Part shown: piece by piece, positions 17,621-26,356 of the stretch | Position numbering within the stretch: position 1 is the stretch's first letter | Layout: the number at the start of each line of letters is the position of its first letter | Origin: CALINF01 sp039980455 | GTDB lineage: Bacteria; Pseudomonadota; Gammaproteobacteria; Pseudomonadales; Halieaceae | Length of the DNA stretch: 64,000 nucleotides | Reading direction: 5' to 3' | Assembly: GCA_039980455.1 (NCBI GenBank) | Contig: JBDXCG010000003.1 | Coordinates: 1,426,001-1,490,000, forward strand | Made by a program: the position numbers and the translations under genes | The notes under the pieces: generated by a model | Databases searched by the model: none | Told to the model about the DNA's origin: nothing | The model's input: the letters and a program-made list of their open reading frames with translations, nothing else

Positions 17621-19312
17621 TCAGGGCTCTACCACTTCGACCAATACGTTAGCGGTAGTTCCCGAAGGCGCTTTGATACCCAAAAAGCTGGACAACGTAG
17701 GCGCGATATCGAGGGGGGAGATACGTCGACTAACACGTTTATTAGGCACGCCTGGGCCTACGAACATAACAGGCACATAGGTGTCATAGCTCCAGGGCGA
17801 ACCATGAATCGATGCAAGGGAGGACACGCCTAGCTTCTCCGCCTCTTCCGAAGAATGCACGAACCAATACTGATCCTGAATATAGTGGACATTACCCGAT
17901 CGCTCGGGATGAAAGTTACGAATCACCTGCTGTACCAGCGGCGTATCCGGTAAATTGCCAGTTTGTATCTGGCTTTTCGTATACGCTGCACGAATGCCCT
18001 CTACCTTCACCAGTTCGTTGGCAACAAATTGCTCAACGTCCGCAGTTTCCAGCTCTGCTTCAGCAAGCACTGCGGCGTTGAGATAGATGTATGGATGACT
18101 ATGGCCGGCAATCAGATCGTCGCGCCCGAAGCGTTCTTTCATGGGCTTGTTTAGTAGCGTTCCACTACGAACCCAGTCTAGCGGCAGCCGACCCGCTGGA
18201 AACCCCTTTGATGCGACATACTCAGGCGCTTCAGCGCCACCATGATCTGCCGAAAGCACGATGAGAATGTTTTCCAGGCCAACCCGATCATCCAAGTGTT
18301 GCAACAAATCTGCAATATTTTGATCTGTTCGTAGAACAGCGTCTTCGTACTCCAAGCTCGCCTGCCCAAAGAGATGCCCAGCTATATCCGGTGCAGAGAA
18401 GCTCACTGCAAGGTAGTCAACGAATCCTCTCTGCCCCACCTGCTCCTCATCTATCAGAGTTTTCGCAAAACCGAGCGTGATGATGTCGGCCATGGGTGTC
18501 AGGTATAGCGCAACGGGAAACGTTTTTGAGCTCATAGCAGGGAATGAATGTGGAAAAACACGACCCAGACCGAGAGCATCTACTTCAAAAGGGCGATCAT
18601 CGCGATCGCGGGCAAGGTATCGCTCCTTGGGATAGAGCAGCGACCAGGATTTCTCACTGAATTTACTGGCAGGTTTTGCAGCATTCCAGCTGACCACCCA
18701 CTCAGGATAGGCGTCGTAATAGTAAGTACTGCTTACCATCGTCGCTGACCGGTTACTGAACCAAAACGCTTTACCGGCGTGCCCGCCGGGAAGGATTGCA
18801 CCGCGGTCCTTGGAAGATACGCTGAAAGACCTCGACCGCCCTGCCGAATCAAACACCAATTCATCGCCGAATGTTGAAGACAACATATTCTTTGGAGAAA
18901 CACCCTGGTTTCGCCTCGGCTCCATGCCAATATACGAGTGGCGATCGTCTTCAGTGTTATAAACGAACTCACCCGTTGTCGGGTTTAGCCAATCGTTGGA
19001 TACAATGCCATGAATCGATGGCATGGCACCGGTAGCGAGTGAAGCATGCCCCGGCGCAGTCTCTGTATCAGAGTAAGGATAGTGCGCGTTGACGTAATGA
19101 AGCCCGCGATCACGGAAGTACCGAAAGCCGCTCGAAGTAAAGTTTTCTTCAAAGCGGTTGACGGCATCACCGCGTAACTGATCAACCGTAATTTGCACAA
19201 CCAGTTTCACCTTGTCGCTATCTGGCGACGCCGCCATTGAGGTTGTATTTACCAACGTTAAAGTGAAAACAGCCAATACTTGTAAAGCCCGACTGGGTAA
19301 GAACTTAATCAT
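17621..19312 (-). CDS. PafA-like periplasmic alkaline phosphatase
   Basis: 563 residues, a normal length for the PafA branch of the alkaline phosphatase superfamily, which hydrolyses phosphomonoesters at the cell surface. A signal peptide precedes ASPDSDKVKL. Metal ligands can be followed: VDQLRGD (Asp), TETAPGHA with the nucleophilic Thr, APDIAGHLFG (Asp and His), LSADHGGAE (Asp and His) and IHGSPWSYD (His). It is convergent with nothing; its 5' region faces the two-partner-secretion operon. In other bacteria such enzymes are induced by phosphate starvation or supply phosphate from organic P; no Pho box was found here by eye. Confidence 0.88.
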   Translation of the reverse strand: MIKFLPSRALQVLAVFTLTLVNTTSMAASPDSDKVKLVVQITVDQLRGDAVNRFEENFTSSGFRYFRDRGLHYVNAHYPYSDTETAPGHASLATGAMPSIHGIVSNDWLNPTTGEFVYNTEDDRHSYIGMEPRRNQGVSPKNMLSSTFGDELVFDSAGRSRSFSVSSKDRGAILPGGHAGKAFWFSNRSATMVSSTYYYDAYPEWVVSWNAAKPASKFSEKSWSLLYPKERYLARDRDDRPFEVDALGLGRVFPHSFPAMSSKTFPVALYLTPMADIITLGFAKTLIDEEQVGQRGFVDYLAVSFSAPDIAGHLFGQASLEYEDAVLRTDQNIADLLQHLDDRVGLENILIVLSADHGGAEAPEYVASKGFPAGRLPLDWVRSGTLLNKPMKERFGRDDLIAGHSHPYIYLNAAVLAEAELETADVEQFVANELVKVEGIRAAYTKSQIQTGNLPDTPLVQQVIRNFHPERSGNVHYIQDQYWFVHSSEEAEKLGVSSLASIHGSPWSYDTYVPVMFVGPGVPNKRVSRRISPLDIAPTLSSFLGIKAPSGTTANVLVEVVEP

Positions 19313-19694
19313 TAGAATTCCTGTGCTCCAGGTAGTTGCTGCATCACAGCGGAAAATGAATCCATACAGTTCACAATAGCTCGCTTACTACTGACCCGAG
19401 TGTCTACCAGCTTCCGTTTTACTGTCAACGTCATCCAACCCTATGCAGTTACGAACGAAGCGGGAGCTGGCGCTGTTTGCTGGATTCGGTGCCAGGAGCT
19501 TGAGAAGTCGAGCTTCTCTGGATTTTGGACGGGATTCGCCCATGTGGTGTACCAAACTGACAGCGATTCGCTTCGGACCCTTTTAGGCATGGTCCTTTGA
19601 TAACTTATCGAAATTCATAAGGACTTCCACTTAGCTTGAAAGCCATGCCATAGAAGAGCAAAATACCCCCTATTCCACCTAATCTGCGGTCACT
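19313..19694. other. Intergenic region between divergent genes
   Basis: This 382 bp region lies between the start of the phosphatase gene (minus) and the TpsB gene (plus). It contains an imperfect hairpin at 19502-19518 (arms GAGAAG and CTTCTC, loop of 5). No T run follows, so it is not a clear terminator. A promoter candidate for the TpsB gene is at 19636-19664. No coding frame in it looks like a protein family. Confidence 0.5.
19636..19664 (+). promoter_or_regulatory. Candidate sigma-70-type promoter for the TpsB gene
   Basis: A TTGAAA at 19636-19641 (five of six to TTGACA) is followed after exactly 17 bases by CAAAAT at 19659-19664 (four of six to TATAAT). The start of translation is at 19695, giving a 5' leader of about 20-25 nt. 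Only spacing and motif fit support it. Confidence 0.35.
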
Positions 19695-21455
19695 ATGTTC
19701 AAACTCTTACGAACCGTTGGAGTTATACTAACTATAGCTCTGGCTACTGTCACTGACACTCTGGCATCTCCATTTCCCAATTCTGGCAGCCTGTACCGGG
19801 ATGTGCGCGATGACAGCCTGAGGCAGACGAATCGCCTCAAACCAGAGGCCGATACACTACCGTCGATTGAGTCGGGACAATCGCAAGAAATATCTGCGCC
19901 GGAGATACCAGTTACGCACTTCGTGGTATACGGCAACAGCATTCTTTCTGATGACGAGTTATCGGATCTTTTCGCGCCCTATTCACATCGCACCATTACC
20001 GGGCTGGAATTAGAGACGGCAATGAACGCCCTGAGAGACACCTATCGACGTAACGGTCTGTTTGTCGCCCAGGTTTATCTGCCTCCACAAGCCGTTGAGG
20101 ATGGCGTTGTCACTCTCCACGTGTACGAGGGCACGCTGGAAGAGAACGGTGTTGCTCTGGCGAACCAAGGCGATCACGTGAAAAGCAAAATGGTTTCTTC
20201 CATCCTGGAAGAAAATCTGGTGACCGGAGAACTGATCCGCAGAGAAGAATTTGAGCGCACTATCTTGCTCGTCGACGACCTTCCGGGTATTACATCACAC
20301 TCGGCGATCTACCCTGGCTCTGAGCCAGGTGAAGCACGCTTCCTGCTTCAAACTGAAGATACCCCACGAGTCACCGGTAACGTAGATTTGGACAATTTTG
20401 GCAACTACTACACCGGAGAGGAGCGCTTGGGGACCACACTGTATTTCAATAGCCCGACAAAAAATGGTGACCAGCTCACTTTCAGGGGAGTGACCAGCGG
20501 CAGTGACTCCAATTATGCCTTCGCGGAATACAGTATACCCATTGCAGGCTCAGGCTTACGTGTTGGTGGCAGCGCCGATTATCTTGACTACGAGCTCGGC
20601 GAGGAGTTGGACAACCTTGAGCTAAAAGGTGATGCCTGGTCGGCACGATTGTTTGCCGCTTACCCTCTTATACGTGCACGACACAAAAACGTTACCGCTC
20701 ACATCGACTACTCTTACCTGGACTTAAATGACGACGACGGGTTGTTGGGCGATCTGGAATCAGAGCGGAACTTGCACACTGTTACCGCAAGACTGTATGG
20801 AGATCACGACGATGATTGGTTGGCCAGTGGTGTAACTTATTTTGATGTTGGCACGACAGCTGGCTCCGTGGATGTTGAAGGAGGAGATGCCTTTGCTGAC
20901 TTTGATGACAAGAATGTCGGTACGGATGGTAGTTTTGCCAAATTCAACGTAGATTTTTCCAGGCTTCAGCACCTCACGGGAAACTGGTCCGCATTAGCGA
21001 GGATAGCAGGACAGTGGTCAAGCACGAACCTGGATACTTCCCAGAAGTTCTACCTCGGTGGTCCTTTCAGTAACCCCGGTTATCCAGTTGGAGAAATGAG
21101 TGGTGATCATGGGGCCAATTTGCAGGCAGATGTTCGCTATGATGTCCGCAGTATTCCCTGGGGTGGTGATCTTCAGTTATCGGTTTTTTACTCCGCGGGC
21201 TGGGTGCAGCTGTTTGAAGACCCATGGGACGGCTGGCAGGGTGCAAACCCCATTATCTCAAATAACCTGACCCTCTATTCCTGGGGCGTAGCTGCGAGCC
21301 AGACATGGCCTTCGGGCGTTGTGCTGCGCAGCTCTATTGGTAGGCAAATTGGTGACAACGATGCGCGCAACCCGATAACGGGCGATGCAACTGACCAGTC
21401 GGACGACGATTATCGTGCCTGGTTCCAGGTAATTTACTATTTCGGAGGCGTCTAA
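19695..21455 (+). CDS. Two-partner-secretion outer membrane transporter (TpsB, FhaC/ShlB/HecB family)
   Basis: 586 residues. After a signal peptide (about 1-25, ending TLAS) comes a POTRA domain starting VTHFVVYGNSILSDDEL and a second POTRA-like stretch, then a C-terminal beta barrel that ends in an aromatic residue (IYYFGGV). This is the Omp85-type transporter that moves a single TpsA partner across the outer membrane. The usual conserved L6 loop motif (V-R-A/G-Y/F) reads NPGYP with Pro461 where Arg is expected, while the flanking GEMSGDHG is normal. The gene stop overlaps the ATG of the proline-rich gene (TAATG), so the two are cotranscribed and coupled. Function is firm; cargo is inferred. 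Confidence 0.9.
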   Translation: MFKLLRTVGVILTIALATVTDTLASPFPNSGSLYRDVRDDSLRQTNRLKPEADTLPSIESGQSQEISAPEIPVTHFVVYGNSILSDDELSDLFAPYSHRTITGLELETAMNALRDTYRRNGLFVAQVYLPPQAVEDGVVTLHVYEGTLEENGVALANQGDHVKSKMVSSILEENLVTGELIRREEFERTILLVDDLPGITSHSAIYPGSEPGEARFLLQTEDTPRVTGNVDLDNFGNYYTGEERLGTTLYFNSPTKNGDQLTFRGVTSGSDSNYAFAEYSIPIAGSGLRVGGSADYLDYELGEELDNLELKGDAWSARLFAAYPLIRARHKNVTAHIDYSYLDLNDDDGLLGDLESERNLHTVTARLYGDHDDDWLASGVTYFDVGTTAGSVDVEGGDAFADFDDKNVGTDGSFAKFNVDFSRLQHLTGNWSALARIAGQWSSTNLDTSQKFYLGGPFSNPGYPVGEMSGDHGANLQADVRYDVRSIPWGGDLQLSVFYSAGWVQLFEDPWDGWQGANPIISNNLTLYSWGVAASQTWPSGVVLRSSIGRQIGDNDARNPITGDATDQSDDDYRAWFQVIYYFGGV

Positions 21456-22828
21456 TGCGTAGCCTAGTTTTTGTCGGTTTGATATCCGTGTTTTTCAGCC
21501 AGCAACTGTGGTCTGCTGCAAACTGTCTCCATTCTCATTCCTGGCAATGTCAGGGCCACCACGCTAACAGCGGGCAGGGATCACAAACAAATGGTGGCAT
21601 TGCGACTGGCGGGCACACGACGGACCCATCCACCACCAACCCTCATCTGGGTACTACCGGAGGGAACAACCAAAACCCTGTCTCCGTGGTACCGGCGCAA
21701 CTGATTCAACCTGCAATCGCTGTACCTCCCAAGCAGCCGATAGTCGTGCCGCCCAAGAAGCCACCTCAACCGCAGGCGATTCCGCCCAAGCAACCGATGG
21801 CCGTGCCGAGCCAGGTACCGCAGGTGGTGGCCGTGCCACCCAAGCAGCCGCCGCAACCACAGGCGATTCCACCCAAGCAACCGATGGCTGTACCGAGTCA
21901 GGTACCACAGGTAGTAGCCGTACCGCCCAAGCAGCCGCCTCAGCCGCAGGCGATTCCGCCCAAGCAACCGATGGCTGTGCCGAGCCAAGTGCCACAGGTA
22001 GTAGCCGTGCCCCCCAAGCAGCCACCTCAGCCGATGGTGATTCCCTCTAAACAGCCGATGGCCGTGCCGAACCAGGTACCACAGATAGTAGCCGTACCCC
22101 CCAAGCAGCCGCCACAACCTCAGGCGATTCCGCCCAAGCAACCGATGGCTGTACCGAGTCAGGTGCCACAGGTAGTGGCCGTACCACCCAAGCAGCCGCC
22201 ACAACCACAGGCGATTCCACCTAAGCAACCGATGGCCGTGCCGAGCCAGGCACCACAGGTAGTAGCCGTGCCACCCAAACAACCTACTCAACCGCAGGCG
22301 ATTCCACCCAAGCAACCGGTGGCCGTGCCGGGCCAGGTACCACAGGTGACGCCCCCTCGTGAATTGGTGGTGATTCCGCACCCCGAGCATGTACATTTTC
22401 CGAGTACAAATACCACTACAACCACTGGAACAGGCACTCAAACGAGCCCGGGGCAGGGTTTACTAGCTGGCCAAACCACTGTGCAGCCAGTTCAGGTACC
22501 TCATAAGCCTACGGTAAAACCCGCTGTGCCGCAGGTAGTCACTGTGCCCGGTAAAACCACGCCAGTGGTCACCCCCGTGCAAGTACCCGTTCAGGCGACA
22601 CACCATATCGTGCCCACTGGGCAACGGCTTGGGCCTCCAACCAGTATGAGTGCTGAGCTATGGCTGAATGAGGTCGTTGAGCCAGGTATTCAAAATCGTT
22701 CAGTCGAGCTTTATCGAAGTAATGACGCTGAAGAAGTGCTTTATCAGGACGTTATTCCCATGGATAAGACAGGCTTTCATCTGACTGTCATCGGCATTCG
22801 TCCGCCTGACTACGGGGCTGTGCAATAG
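21455..22828 (+). CDS. Secreted proline-rich repeat protein, putative cargo of the adjacent TpsB
   Basis: 457 residues with a signal peptide (MRSLVFVGLISVFFSQQLWSA, cut before NCLH). The N-terminal part (about 23-75) is rich in Gly, His, Ser and Asn; it has the paired Cys in NCLHSHSWQC. From residue about 85 the chain is dominated by prolines with P-P-K-Q-P and I-P-P-K-Q-P blocks, in six 29-residue units at 124-297, then a linker and a C-terminal region of about 60 residues that looks folded. Polyproline II helix is likely. It lacks the TPS domain that normal TpsA cargo carry. Because it is coupled to the TpsB gene, it is the natural candidate for its partner. No family recognised. Confidence 0.8.
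   Translation: MRSLVFVGLISVFFSQQLWSAANCLHSHSWQCQGHHANSGQGSQTNGGIATGGHTTDPSTTNPHLGTTGGNNQNPVSVVPAQLIQPAIAVPPKQPIVVPPKKPPQPQAIPPKQPMAVPSQVPQVVAVPPKQPPQPQAIPPKQPMAVPSQVPQVVAVPPKQPPQPQAIPPKQPMAVPSQVPQVVAVPPKQPPQPMVIPSKQPMAVPNQVPQIVAVPPKQPPQPQAIPPKQPMAVPSQVPQVVAVPPKQPPQPQAIPPKQPMAVPSQAPQVVAVPPKQPTQPQAIPPKQPVAVPGQVPQVTPPRELVVIPHPEHVHFPSTNTTTTTGTGTQTSPGQGLLAGQTTVQPVQVPHKPTVKPAVPQVVTVPGKTTPVVTPVQVPVQATHHIVPTGQRLGPPTSMSAELWLNEVVEPGIQNRSVELYRSNDAEEVLYQDVIPMDKTGFHLTVIGIRPPDYGAVQ
21824..22345 (+). repeat. Six tandem 87-bp units encoding 29-residue proline-rich repeats
   Basis: Each unit encodes V-V-A-V-P-P-K-Q-P-P-Q-P-Q-A-I-P-P-K-Q-P followed by MAVPSQVPQ, with single-residue changes in units 3 to 6 (Q to M, S to N, T for P and so on). 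The units are highly similar as DNA but differ at synonymous third positions, which points to older divergence after duplication rather than very recent expansion. A degenerate seventh unit precedes them from about residue 95 of the protein. Length variation between strains is expected in such arrays. Confidence 0.9.
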
Positions 22829-22949
22829 GAGTCTTGACTAACGCAGGGACAGTGGAATGCCGACTGAGGAACGCGCAAATCGAACTCAATACCAAGCATA
22901 GATAACGCCAAAAAAAGAGAGTGAACCTGAAATATGTGCACGCCGCATA

Positions 22950-23312
22950 CTATTTTTCAATCACTTGCCAGGTATTTGCACCATCAAAATATCGTATCTC
23001 TAGGGCCTCTATCTCTTTAACAGAGAACATCCTGAAATTAATCGCGATAGGCTGATCAGGGCCGGCATCTACAGAATCGTAATGAGTTACACATCCGCAC
23101 GAATTACAGTGGAAGAACTTGATGACTCTGTCATTACAAAGATAGGACGACTGCGCATCGGGATCGCAGTGGATAGATGCCTGAGCACGAGTCAGGTGAC
23201 CCCAGAGTGCTGCGTATCTTCTACAAATCGAGCAGTTACAATCGACCAGCCTTTCCGGCTGCTCGTGAACTTCAATAACTACCGCACCACAATGGCAGGA
23301 AGCGCTTAGCAT
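22950..23312 (-). CDS. GFA-family (glutathione-dependent formaldehyde-activating-like) zinc protein
   Basis: 120 residues of the GFA/CENP-V fold. Zinc-binding cysteines are visible in CHCG, CNCSICRR and HCNSCG. Most family members are uncharacterised; only a few are glutathione S-hydroxymethyl transferases, so the named activity is not assumed. No operon partner. It faces the VF530-like gene across a 254 bp gap without a supported gene. Confidence 0.85.
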   Translation of the reverse strand: MLSASCHCGAVVIEVHEQPERLVDCNCSICRRYAALWGHLTRAQASIHCDPDAQSSYLCNDRVIKFFHCNSCGCVTHYDSVDAGPDQPIAINFRMFSVKEIEALEIRYFDGANTWQVIEK

Positions 23313-23566
23313 TCGTGACTAGGACCTCTGGCGAGAAAAATGGCACGTCTTTAATGTGCCCCCGTTTATTATGGTTAGTGTAGACCAAGTTCTCTTACGT
23401 AGTTGAGAGTAACCCTACCCCAGCGAAAATAGCGTCCGTGACAGCCAGACTGCCAAATTAACAGGTGGGTACTAAGGATGTGAGCTAGAATGGCGCTATC
23501 AGCGCTATCTACTGGCGTCACTTTTTGAAGAGAACCAAGAGACATCTTCGTCATGGTTAACAGCAC

Positions 23567-23818
23567 ATGAGCAATGTTCAACCCAATAACCCCTTGCACG
23601 GTATTACGCTCAAGGAAGTTGTGACTAAACTCGTGGAGCACTACGGATGGGATGGTCTCGCTCAGCGGATTGATATCAATTGCTTTAAGAACGACCCATC
23701 TATCAAATCCTCTCTCACGTTCTTGCGCAAGACGCCTTGGGCAAGAGATAAGACCCAGAGTCTGTATCTAACAACATTCGCAAAGCCATCACCATGGAAC
23801 AAATCCAGCCAGAGGTGA
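23567..23818 (+). CDS. VF530-type DNA-binding protein (DUF2132)
   Basis: 83 residues matching the small VF530 family: QPNNPLHGITLKEVVTKLVEHYGW, then RIDINCF and SIKSSLTFLRKTPWAR, which are the family's fixed blocks. The structure in Vibrio is a small helical fold with DNA-binding features; biological role unknown. The last part overlaps the start region of the next gene in another frame, and the true start of that gene is slightly downstream. Confidence 0.85.
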   Translation: MSNVQPNNPLHGITLKEVVTKLVEHYGWDGLAQRIDINCFKNDPSIKSSLTFLRKTPWARDKTQSLYLTTFAKPSPWNKSSQR

Positions 23819-23823
23819 AGAAT

Positions 23824-24903
23824 ATGTGGCCAGATAGCAGGTTGCTCGACTTAGTCGGCATTGAACTACCGATTATTCAAGCGCCCATGGCGGGCGCAAA
23901 TGGCGCTGCCATGGCAATCGCCGTTAGTGAAGCTGGTGGCCTTGGCTCCTTGCCGTGCGCTATGCTCGATGCAGCCAAGACGAGGAACGAGCTCGAGTTA
24001 TTCAGGCAAACTACTGCCAAGCCAATAAACACCAACTTTTTCTGCCATTCACCGCAAGAGTCTACGCCGGAAGAGTGTGCGCGCTGGAAAGATGAGCTTG
24101 CGAACTACTATATTGAGCTGGGGTTAGACGCATCAGAGGAGGCTCCCAGCATTCTTCGCGCGCCCTTTAGCAATGCAATGTGTGAAATTGTAGAACAGCA
24201 TCAGCCCAAAGTAGTGAGCTTTCACTTCGGGTTGCCCAGCCCGGAACTACTCAGTCGGGTTAAGGCCGCTGGCAGCGTTGTACTCAGTTCTGCGACCAGT
24301 GTAGAGGAGGCCCGGTGGCTAGAAGCTCATGGCTGCGACGCGATTATCGCGCAAGGCTATGAAGCTGGCGGCCATCGAGGTATGTTTTTAGCCGAAGATA
24401 TTTCCGCGCAGCCGGGCACGTTTGCATTGGTCCCCCAGGTTGTCGATGCTGTAGATGTGCCCGTTATCGCTGCAGGAGGCATAGCAGATGGACGCGGTAT
24501 CGCTGCTGCTTTTGCCCTCGGCGCAGCAGGTGTACAAATTGGCACAGCGTATCTCTTCACACCCGAGGCGTTGATTACCGACCTGTACCGCGCGGCATTG
24601 CGTCAAGCGAAAGACGATCAAACTGCATTGACCAACGTGTTTACAGGCAAGCCAGCACGCGGAATAGTGAACCGAATAATGCGAGAGGTCGGACCGATGT
24701 CGACCCGAGTTTCTGCTTTTCCAGCAGCCGGCAGCCCTCTTGCGCCGCTGAAGCAGAAAGCGGAGGCTGCAGGCGCTACGGATTTCACTTCACTCTGGTC
24801 AGGCCAGTCAGCCAGTCTTGGCCGCGAAACTGGCTCCGGGGAGTTAACGCGCCAACTAGCTGCAGATGCTCAGCGCCGTCTCACAATGCTATCTCCTACC
24901 TAA
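23824..24903 (+). CDS. Nitronate monooxygenase-like FMN enzyme
   Basis: 359 residues, TIM-barrel FMN protein of the 2-nitropropane dioxygenase family. ATG at 23824 is preceded by GAGGTG and begins with MWPDSRLLDLVGIELPI, the usual start, so the longer frame from 23794 is not used. FMN and catalytic features are QAPMAG near the N-terminus, QGYEAGGHRG with the active-site His, and the phosphate loop AAGGIADGRGI followed by ALGAAGVQIGTAYL. Class I nitronate monooxygenases detoxify propionate 3-nitronate; related proteins are enoyl-ACP reductases such as FabK, so the exact reaction is open. Convergent with the following acetyltransferase with 4 bp overlap. Confidence 0.87.
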   Translation: MWPDSRLLDLVGIELPIIQAPMAGANGAAMAIAVSEAGGLGSLPCAMLDAAKTRNELELFRQTTAKPINTNFFCHSPQESTPEECARWKDELANYYIELGLDASEEAPSILRAPFSNAMCEIVEQHQPKVVSFHFGLPSPELLSRVKAAGSVVLSSATSVEEARWLEAHGCDAIIAQGYEAGGHRGMFLAEDISAQPGTFALVPQVVDAVDVPVIAAGGIADGRGIAAAFALGAAGVQIGTAYLFTPEALITDLYRAALRQAKDDQTALTNVFTGKPARGIVNRIMREVGPMSTRVSAFPAAGSPLAPLKQKAEAAGATDFTSLWSGQSASLGRETGSGELTRQLAADAQRRLTMLSPT

Positions 24904-25343
24904 AGATAGATCACCATATCAACACGGTGCATACCGGGTCCCCAGCCGTCATCAGTTGTCCCTATCACTTGGGCGCCGAATCGTTCAAAGAAGGACCTCG
25001 ATTTATGGCTGGCCGCTATGTGAATCCTGATGGCAGCAGCGGCTCTCGCAGACGACATAACCCTTGCCATGATAGTTGCGCCTATTCCATGGCCTTGAGA
25101 GCTGGGATCAAGCAATATCCAGTTGAGCACCTTTGCTTCTGAGCTTTGCTCGAATAGTCCATGAGCGCCAACTACTTTTCCGGCGGCTTCGCACACCTCA
25201 TAGCGCTCGGGAACTGTCTCCAAGAAGAGCAAGTAATCTTCTCTTTCGTTAGGCGCAAAGAATTCAGGGCAATTTGCATCAAACAAACCAAGGCAGGTCT
25301 GTATGTCTCTTTTCAGATAGCGGCGAAAGCTTACGTCAGGCAT
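24900..25343 (-). CDS. GNAT family N-acetyltransferase
   Basis: 147 residues. The acetyl-CoA loop is GHGIGATIMARVM in the middle, preceded by LNWILLDPSSQ, and the C-terminal FFERFGAQVIG is normal. Its stop overlaps that of the nitronate monooxygenase-like gene on the other strand by 4 bp. Substrate unknown. Confidence 0.82.
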   Translation of the reverse strand: MPDVSFRRYLKRDIQTCLGLFDANCPEFFAPNEREDYLLFLETVPERYEVCEAAGKVVGAHGLFEQSSEAKVLNWILLDPSSQGHGIGATIMARVMSSARAAAAIRIHIAASHKSRSFFERFGAQVIGTTDDGWGPGMHRVDMVIYL

Positions 25344-25386
25344 CGGGTCTCACTCATTCTTTTCGCTCTGCCTTTTAGCAGACCAA

Positions 25387-26175
25387 TCAAGCCTGCTTTC
25401 GCCCCGAAACACTGTACACAATTGGCACATCATGCCCCTTGTGACTTAAGTAGAATCGGCCCGCCTCTCGTTCTTCCATCCCTTCAAAGCAGTTGTAGGG
25501 GCTGTAGGGAAATTCGCTGATATGCTCGATAGATAATCCCGCACCAATCAATGCATTGACGACACTGGAAAGCGGATGAGCCCAGGTGGCCAATTGCGCC
25601 CGTGTGTCTGCACCATTCTCTGTGTATGTGCCCTCTTCGTCGATATCTGGAGTTGAGCACGTGAAATACGAGTAACCCGCCAGTAGATCATAGATCGGGT
25701 GAAATTCTACGAGATAGAATCTACCCCCTGCCGCCAAATTGGATGCCACAACATCTGCCCACCGTCTCAAATCGGGTAGCCAACAAACCGCGCCGTATGA
25801 TGCAAAAACGATGTCGAAGGACTCCGGCTGCGACGCCTTAAAGCTATACACGTCTGAACAAACGAAACGCGCATCAAGCTGAGTTGTTACGGCAAGTTCT
25901 CGTGCTTTTTCAATGGCGACTGGCGAGATGTCTACCCCGGTACATACGGCGCCCTCACGCGACCATGACAGCGTGTCTAGTCCGAAGTGGCATTGCAGGT
26001 GCAATAATCGCTTGCCTGCCACCTCTTGCAGCTCTGCGAGCTCGATCTCTCTCAAAGACGTAGCGTTGGCAAGGAAACCGTCTACGTCATAAAACCTGGA
26101 TTCAAAATGAATTTCTGCCCGGCGATCCCATCCAATGCGGTTCATTTCAAAGTAGTGGTCTTCAGCTTTATCCAT
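25387..26175 (-). CDS. SAM-dependent methyltransferase
   Basis: 262 residues, class I methyltransferase. Motif I is read as LLHLQCHFGLDTLSWSREGA, in which C and H replace the usual G-C-G; motif II follows with VCTGVDISPVAIEKARE, and SFDIVFASYGAVCWLPDL is motif IV. This variant is common in a methyltransferase family annotated only as class I SAM methyltransferase. Substrate unknown; single gene, 44 bp after the acetyltransferase on the same strand. Confidence 0.85.
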   Translation of the reverse strand: MDKAEDHYFEMNRIGWDRRAEIHFESRFYDVDGFLANATSLREIELAELQEVAGKRLLHLQCHFGLDTLSWSREGAVCTGVDISPVAIEKARELAVTTQLDARFVCSDVYSFKASQPESFDIVFASYGAVCWLPDLRRWADVVASNLAAGGRFYLVEFHPIYDLLAGYSYFTCSTPDIDEEGTYTENGADTRAQLATWAHPLSSVVNALIGAGLSIEHISEFPYSPYNCFEGMEEREAGRFYLSHKGHDVPIVYSVSGRKQA

Positions 26176-26356
26176 TGTTCGAGTTCCTATCCCAGTTCAC
26201 CGCTCCCACAGCAGCATAGCTCAACTGCCACTGGGTGTGGGAATCGCGAGTGGTGATCAAACAGCTCGAATCACCTGCAGCGTTTTTTGGCTAATGGGTT
26301 TAGCTAAACCTCATAATTGATCTATTCTAGAACGACAAATTGTCGGGAGATTTGAT

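Noticed and set aside
19400..19600. Possible small protein between phosphatase and TpsB genes
   Set aside because: No ribosome binding site, no hydrophobic or domain pattern; treated as intergenic.
21824..22345. 87-bp repeats as a CRISPR array
   Set aside because: Direct repeats are contiguous without spacers and encode an in-frame protein.
21581..22441. Long open frame on the minus strand opposite the proline-rich repeats
   Set aside because: It is an artefact of repeat composition: the open antisense frame is a series of R/L/W/Y/H repeats with no family match, and the plus strand has signal peptide, start overlap and repeat structure.
23375..23641. Frame on the minus strand facing the VF530-like gene
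   Set aside because: Overlaps the start of VF530-like protein whose family match is clear; no ribosome binding site seen.
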